From NCBI GenBank assembly GCA_947071955.1, contig CAMTGL010000013.1, positions 1-17,853 on the forward strand: DNA of 17,853 bases, written 5' to 3'. Positions 14,109 to 17,853 of the stretch are shown piece by piece. Both the position numbers and the translations under genes were made by a program. The notes beneath the pieces were generated by a model. It was not told the origin of the DNA. It did not search any database and was given only the letters and a program-made list of their open reading frames with translations. How positions within the stretch are numbered: position 1 is the first letter of the stretch; each line of letters opens with the position of its first letter. This DNA comes from an uncultured Plesiomonas sp. Its GTDB lineage: Bacteria > Pseudomonadota > Gammaproteobacteria > Enterobacterales > CAMTGL01.

Positions 14109-15878
14109 TTATTCCTTTGATGCTTTCACAACGTTGATAGACAACTCTGCCAGTGAAGCCGGATTAGCAAAGCTTGGTGCTTCGGTCATCAAACAGGCTG
14201 CTGCCGTTGTTTTCGGGAAGGCGATAACATCACGAATATTATCGGTACCGGTAATCAGCATCACCAAGCGGTCAAGGCCAAAAGCCAGACCCGCATGCGG
14301 TGGTGTACCGAATTTCAGCGCATCAAGCAGGAAGCCAAATTTCTCACGCTGCTCGTGTTCATTAATACCCAAGATGCTGAATACGGTCTGCTGCATATCG
14401 CTGTTGTAAATACGTACAGAACCGCCACCGACTTCATAGCCGTTAATGACCATGTCATAAGCATTCGCAATGGCAGCGGTAGGGTTAGCACTCAGTTCAG
14501 CCGGTGTCATATCACGTGGTGATGTGAACGGGTGGTGCATCGCAGCCAGATTACCTTCGTCATCGGCTTCAAACATTGGGAAGTCAATGACCCACAGCGG
14601 TGCCCATGCACTCAGATCGGTCAGATTGAAATCTCGGCCCAGTTTGATACGCAGTGCGCCTAACGCATCTGTGACCACGTTCCAGCGGTCTGCTCCGAAC
14701 AGCAGAATATCGCCGTTTTCTGCGCCACTGCGAGATAAAATCTCTTCAACAATCTCAGCATTCAGGAATTTGGCGACAGGGCTCTGTACACCGTCAAGGC
14801 CTGCTGCACGATCGTTGACCTTCATCCACGCCATGCCTTTTGCACCATAAATACCAACAAATTGGGTGTATTCGTCGATAGTTTTACGGCTCATCTGTGC
14901 ACCTTGCGGAACACGGATTAGGGCTACGCGGCCTTTTGGATCATTGGCCGGGGTAGAGAAGACATTAAATTCAACGTCTTTTAGCAGATCAGCAACATCA
15001 ACAATTTCTAGCGGGTTACGCAAATCTGGCTTATCAGAACCAAAACGGCGCATCGCTTCTGCCCATGTCATTATAGGGAAAGGGGCAAAATCCACTCCTT
15101 TCACTTCTTGCCATAGCTCGCGAACTAAACGCTCCATCACTTCACGAACTTGCTCGGCGCTCATGAACGAGGTTTCAACATCGATTTGGGTGAATTCAGG
15201 CTGGCGGTCAGCACGTAAATCTTCATCGCGGAAGCATTTTACGATTTGATAGTAGCGATCAAAGCCCGACATCATCAGCAGTTGTTTAAACAACTGTGGT
15301 GATTGTGGCAGAGCATAGAATTTACCTTTATGTACACGGCTTGGTACGAGGTAATCACGCGCGCCCTCTGGGGTGGCTTTGGTTAGCATCGGAGTTTCGA
15401 TATCAAGGAACTGGTTATCATCCATAAAACGTCGCACAAAGCTGGTTACTTTGGCACGCATTTTTAGGCGATCAGCCATTTCTGGACGGCGCAGATCCAA
15501 ATAGCGGAACTTCAGGCGCTGCTCTTCAGTGTTGGTCTGGTTGAAATCGAGAGGCAGTGGCTCTGAACGGTTGATAATGTTCAGCTCTTGGGCAAAAACC
15601 TCAATCTCACCGGTAGCCATATCGCGGTTAACTTGGCTATCAGGGCGGGCGCGAACAACACCTTTAATCTGAATGCAGAATTCGTTACGCAATTCAGACG
15701 CTTTTGCAAATGCAGCCTGATGGTCTGGATCAAAGAAGACTTGAGTAACGCCTTCGCGATCACGCATGTCAATAAAGATCAGGCCGCCTAAGTCTCGGCG
15801 ACGGTGCACCCAGCCACACAGGGTAACATCTTGCCCTTCGTGGGTGCGATTAAGTTGTCCGCAATATACGGTGCGCAT
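14109..15878 (-). CDS. aspS: Aspartyl-tRNA synthetase (bacterial type)
   Basis: This 589-residue class II synthetase charges tRNA-Asp. The N-terminal OB-fold anticodon domain starts MRTVYCGQL and includes GWVHRRRDLGGLIFIDMRDREG (residues 22-43). YALPQSPQLFKQLLM (188-202) precedes motif 2, CFRDEDLRADRQPEFTQID (215-233). The GAD insertion domain characteristic of bacterial AspRS spans roughly residues 290-420. Motif 3 is GLAFGLDRLVMLI near the C-terminus. ATG at 15876-15878 has AAAGGA (minus strand, 15887-15892) 8 bases upstream. The leader is unusually structured, with a long-range helix ending at this ribosome site. nudB follows with 2 bases between. Confidence 0.98.
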   Translation of the reverse strand: MRTVYCGQLNRTHEGQDVTLCGWVHRRRDLGGLIFIDMRDREGVTQVFFDPDHQAAFAKASELRNEFCIQIKGVVRARPDSQVNRDMATGEIEVFAQELNIINRSEPLPLDFNQTNTEEQRLKFRYLDLRRPEMADRLKMRAKVTSFVRRFMDDNQFLDIETPMLTKATPEGARDYLVPSRVHKGKFYALPQSPQLFKQLLMMSGFDRYYQIVKCFRDEDLRADRQPEFTQIDVETSFMSAEQVREVMERLVRELWQEVKGVDFAPFPIMTWAEAMRRFGSDKPDLRNPLEIVDVADLLKDVEFNVFSTPANDPKGRVALIRVPQGAQMSRKTIDEYTQFVGIYGAKGMAWMKVNDRAAGLDGVQSPVAKFLNAEIVEEILSRSGAENGDILLFGADRWNVVTDALGALRIKLGRDFNLTDLSAWAPLWVIDFPMFEADDEGNLAAMHHPFTSPRDMTPAELSANPTAAIANAYDMVINGYEVGGGSVRIYNSDMQQTVFSILGINEHEQREKFGFLLDALKFGTPPHAGLAFGLDRLVMLITGTDNIRDVIAFPKTTAAACLMTEAPSFANPASLAELSINVVKASKE

Positions 15879-15886
15879 GGTTTACA

Positions 15887-16107
15887 TCCTTTTGGTAAAA
15901 CAGAGTACGTCGAGAGTGTTCCGTAACCACCACTTGGGGGTTGTTACAGTTGCGATAACGCGTCATTTTGCGATACCTGCGAGTTCTCACCGAGACTCTG
16001 CCTGATTATTTTTACCAATACTGAGTTTGCTGAACGCGCATTACTGCGGAGCAAACTGACCGGCCTTGTGATCTTTTACAAAGAGCGGCCTTCGACAAAA
16101 GAGCAAC
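15887..16107 (-). promoter_or_regulatory. Structured aspS leader
   Basis: On the minus strand, TTGGTAAAA (complement of 16010-16018) can pair perfectly with TTTTACCAA (complement of 15892-15900), which abuts the Shine-Dalgarno AAAGGA. Inside this long-range stem is an imperfect hairpin (GTAAC 15923-15927 with GTTAC 15943-15947, extended by ACC/GGT). Upstream is AGTTTGC/GCAAACT (16024-16030 with 16051-16057) enclosing CGCA/TGCG. No known riboswitch or T-box element is recognised; the leader could serve autoregulation. Confidence 0.4.
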
Positions 16108-16113
16108 ATTATA
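16108..16113 (-). promoter_or_regulatory. Candidate -10 box for aspS
   Basis: A perfect TATAAT is read on the minus strand, just downstream of the BI-1 gene terminator and about 230 bases from the aspS start. The -35 region (TTATTG with a 17-base spacer) is weak. Confidence 0.45.
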
Positions 16114-16129
16114 AAGGATAACGGCAGCC

Positions 16130-16162
16130 CAATAAAACTAAAGCCCCGAGATTAATCGGGGC
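16130..16162 (-). terminator. Intrinsic terminator downstream of the BI-1 family gene
   Basis: GCCCCGA (16143-16149) and TCGGGGC (16156-16162) make a 7-bp GC-rich stem around GATTAA. On the minus strand the tail is TTTAGTTTTATT. It lies about 85 bases after the BI-1 gene stop and before the aspS promoter candidate. Confidence 0.87.
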
Positions 16163-16246
16163 AAATGTAGGTAATTGTACAAATTTTGTGGCTTTGCATC
16201 GGTTACTGGCCTTAAGGGAATGCTAAGCCTGCATATTCTGGTGTGA

Positions 16247-16943
16247 TTATCGGCGGTTGCCCATGATGCGTAACAGCATCAGGAACAGGTTGATAAAGTC
16301 TAAATACAGGGTCAATGCACCCACAATCGCGTATTTACGGAAGTTCTCATGGTCATCTTCTGAGATCTGTTCACCCAGCATTTTTAGCTTTTGGGTATCG
16401 TAGGCGGTTAAGCCAACAAACAGTACCACACCAATATAGGTAATAACCCACATCAAGGTGTCACTTTTTAGCCACATGTTGACCAGTGAAGCAAGAACTA
16501 CACCAATTAATGCCATAAACAACATGTTACCCATGCCGCTTAAATCACGTTTTGTGGTGTAACCGTACAGGCTCATTGCGCCAAACATACCCGCAGTGAC
16601 AACAAATGTTGCTGCAATGGAACTGGCGGTATAAGCGATAAAAATGCTGGAAAGGGTTAATCCTGTTAGGGCGGAGTAGAGCATAAACAGGCTCGTTGCC
16701 ATTCAGCCGTTGCAACATACCCGATAGCACAAACACCAGTGCTAACTGCGCGATAATTAAACCAAAAAAGGTAATTTTACTGGAAAAAATGAAGTTGATA
16801 ACGGCGGGCGTACTGGCGGCATACCACGCGACAAACGCAGTAAGCAACAGGCCGCAAGTCATCCAGCCATACACTTGTGACAGGTAGGCCTGTACACGAG
16901 TACCTGTTCGTTCAGCGAACACATTATTTGAACGTGGGTTCAT
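16247..16943 (-). pseudogene. Bax inhibitor-1 family membrane protein (YbhL-like), frameshifted
   Basis: This is a seven-span inner-membrane protein of the BI-1/YccA/YbhL family, split between two frames. The first part starts at ATG 16941-16943 (AAAAGG 9 bases upstream) and reads MNPRSNNVFAERTGTRVQAY. It gives helices 1-2 up to SGMLQRL at residue 80 (codon 16704-16706), then leaves the family sequence and stops at 16545. The second part is open from ATG 16700-16702 to 16247 (151 residues). It holds LFMLYSALTGLTLSSIF, the VGLTAYDTQKL motif and LYLDFINLFLMLLRIMGNRR, continuing the family. At the junction one base (16703) separates the frames. By comparison with E. coli YbhL about three residues are also missing, which fits an 8-base deletion. 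It could be a mutation, a sequencing error, or a gene expressed as two chains. In related BI-1 proteins the role is calcium/proton leak or interaction with FtsH; here it is unknown. Confidence 0.85.
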
Positions 16944-17287
16944 AATTGACGACCTTTTGCGTTAATTCGAGTTAGTGATCTTAATAATATCGGTATTGTA
17001 GGTGCTGATGACGGCTGATTATGTAATAAACTGTGATGTAATAAACCCTATGATAAAACCAATAATCAAAGGCTTGCTATAGATGCTTTAGGATGACATC
17101 TAACTAATGTTATTCTGAAATTAGCAAGTTATGCCGTTTATTCAAGCTTAATTATACGCCTGTGCCTGAGCGCATTGTTTCTATTTATGTCTTTTTTGCC
17201 TAGAATTACCTATTAGTTATTTCTGCTTTACGTTTTTCAACTGGCAATACTGCCATTTTACCGAGATAAAGAGAGTTAGGTACAAGC
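16944..17287. other. AT-rich divergent spacer with a short direct repeat
   Basis: These 344 bases separate the BI-1 gene (-) from the molybdopterin-domain gene (+). No ORF or RNA gene is supported. ATGTAATAAAC occurs twice (17021-17031 and 17036-17046), 15 bases apart. No confident promoter pair was found for either gene. Confidence 0.5.
17021..17046. repeat. Tandem 11-bp direct repeat
   Basis: Two exact copies of ATGTAATAAAC are separated by TGTG (period 15). They lie 78-103 bases upstream of the BI-1 gene start. The period is not the 10-11 bp of PhoP or CpxR sites, so no regulator is suggested. Confidence 0.55.
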
Positions 17288-17853
17288 ATGATTTTGTTAA
17301 ATCAGCCAACATATCGGCACGTATTCGTGCGTTCAAGACCGATACGTTTTATGTCTGGAGTGTGCGTGCTAACTTTTGTAGCCTTGTTGGGCTGTTTTCC
17401 CCGTAATGCACAATCGGCTGTGACCGCTCCGGCGAGTGTGTCTGTGCCGGAAAAAAGCGGAAAAACAGTATTAACATTGACTAATGGCCGTACAAATGCG
17501 TTGGCATTGTCAATCGGGCAACTAAATGCATTACCGCAATATGAGATTACAACGTCAACTCCGTGGCATACACAAGCGAGAACATTTAGTGGGCCACGTC
17601 TGAGTGACGTATTAGCACTGGGTGATATTCAATCAAATCGGATAGAAATTGGCTCAATAAATGGTTACCAAATTACACTGTCATCTGCTGAATTAGCGCC
17701 TTATGATCCAATACTTGCAACTCACGTTGATGGTGAAAAGATGCGGATCCGTGATAATGGCCCGATCTGGTTAATCTAGCCGCTTGATCAATATCCGATC
17801 TTACACAACTCGGCATTTTATGCTCAAATGGCTTGGCAAATCAGAAGTATTAA
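17288..17853 (+). pseudogene. Periplasmic molybdopterin-oxidoreductase-domain protein, interrupted by TAG
   Basis: The frame opens at ATG 17288 (AGG 7 bases upstream) and runs 163 codons to TAG at 17777-17779. The N-terminus has a basic stretch, a hydrophobic segment (residues about 23-36) and a likely cleavage near AQSA, so the product is exported. The rest resembles the small SUOX-type oxidoreductase molybdopterin-binding domain: FSGPRLSDVLAL, INGYQITLSSAEL and HVDGEKMRIRDNGPIWLI. The family normally continues ...WLIYPL. Here TAG stands at the tyrosine position, and the same frame then reads PLDQYPILHN...FYAQMAWQIRSI to the window's end, exactly the expected C-terminal motif. The break is therefore a single nonsense codon, a sequencing error or a suppressed stop. 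Small proteins of this kind are often encoded next to signalling proteins; the right neighbour is out of view. Function and cofactor use are unproven. Confidence 0.75.

Noticed and set aside
14470..15249. Two long plus-strand open frames (126 and 127 codons) opposite aspS
   Set aside because: Both are antisense to a clear AspRS gene, Ser/Arg-rich and without recognisable motifs or initiation signals.
15887..16107. T-box riboswitch for aspS
   Set aside because: No T-box consensus or specifier loop was seen, and T-boxes are not expected in gammaproteobacteria.
16981..17060. PhoP or CpxR site from the GTTTA repeats on the minus strand
   Set aside because: The repeat period is 15 bases, not the 10-11 required for those regulators.
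1..17853. CRISPR array, tRNA/rRNA genes, insertion sequences or prophage genes
   Set aside because: No regularly spaced repeats, cloverleaf-like segments, transposase or phage proteins were recognised; the content is core housekeeping DNA.

Overview
The window is ordinary chromosomal DNA from a gammaproteobacterium. ArgS, CydA, CydB, CydX, RuvABC, YebC, NudB, AspS, SlyB and a YbhL-type BI-1 protein all read as close relatives of their E. coli counterparts. The neighbour set (argS/yecM divergent; aspS-nudB-yebC-ruvC-ruvA-ruvB) is shared with enterobacteria, but the overall order is not that of E. coli. This suggests a relative in or near Aeromonadales or Vibrionales (Tolumonas- or Aeromonas-like). 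That placement is inference; no 16S or other marker is present.

Layout, left to right. (1) The 3' end of yceH (+), a bidirectional terminator, then argS (-) divergent from yecM (+). (2) Two tandem SlyB-type outer-membrane lipoprotein genes (+), separated by a 514-bp spacer that may carry the second gene's own control region. (3) A PatB/MalY-like PLP-dependent C-S lyase (-). (4) The cytochrome bd operon cydA-cydB-cydX (-), ending in a clean terminator. (5) A gene-poor stretch of about 970 bp between cydA and ruvB. It holds FNR- and ArcA-like sites and strong inverted repeats in the cydA leader. On the plus strand it also holds a compact, self-contained transcription unit: a TATAAT box, a Shine-Dalgarno site, a 26-codon ORF and a strong intrinsic terminator. 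(6) A minus-strand translation and repair block: aspS-nudB, yebC-ruvC, ruvA-ruvB. (7) A BI-1 family membrane protein gene split by a frameshift. (8) A plus-strand periplasmic molybdopterin-oxidoreductase-domain protein interrupted by an in-frame TAG where the family normally has a tyrosine.

The housekeeping genes form coherent groups. cydABX encodes the high-affinity quinol oxidase and sits under apparent oxygen-responsive control. RuvABC resolves Holliday junctions. AspS and ArgS charge tRNAs. NudB acts in folate synthesis.

The best candidate for something undescribed is the small transcript at about 9841-10046. No gene lies downstream on its strand, so it is unlikely to be an attenuator leader. 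It looks like a small RNA that encodes an amphipathic micro-protein. Secondary candidates are a structured aspS leader in which a 9-bp long-range helix abuts the ribosome binding site, the overlapping hairpins in the cydA leader, and the two broken reading frames at the right end.
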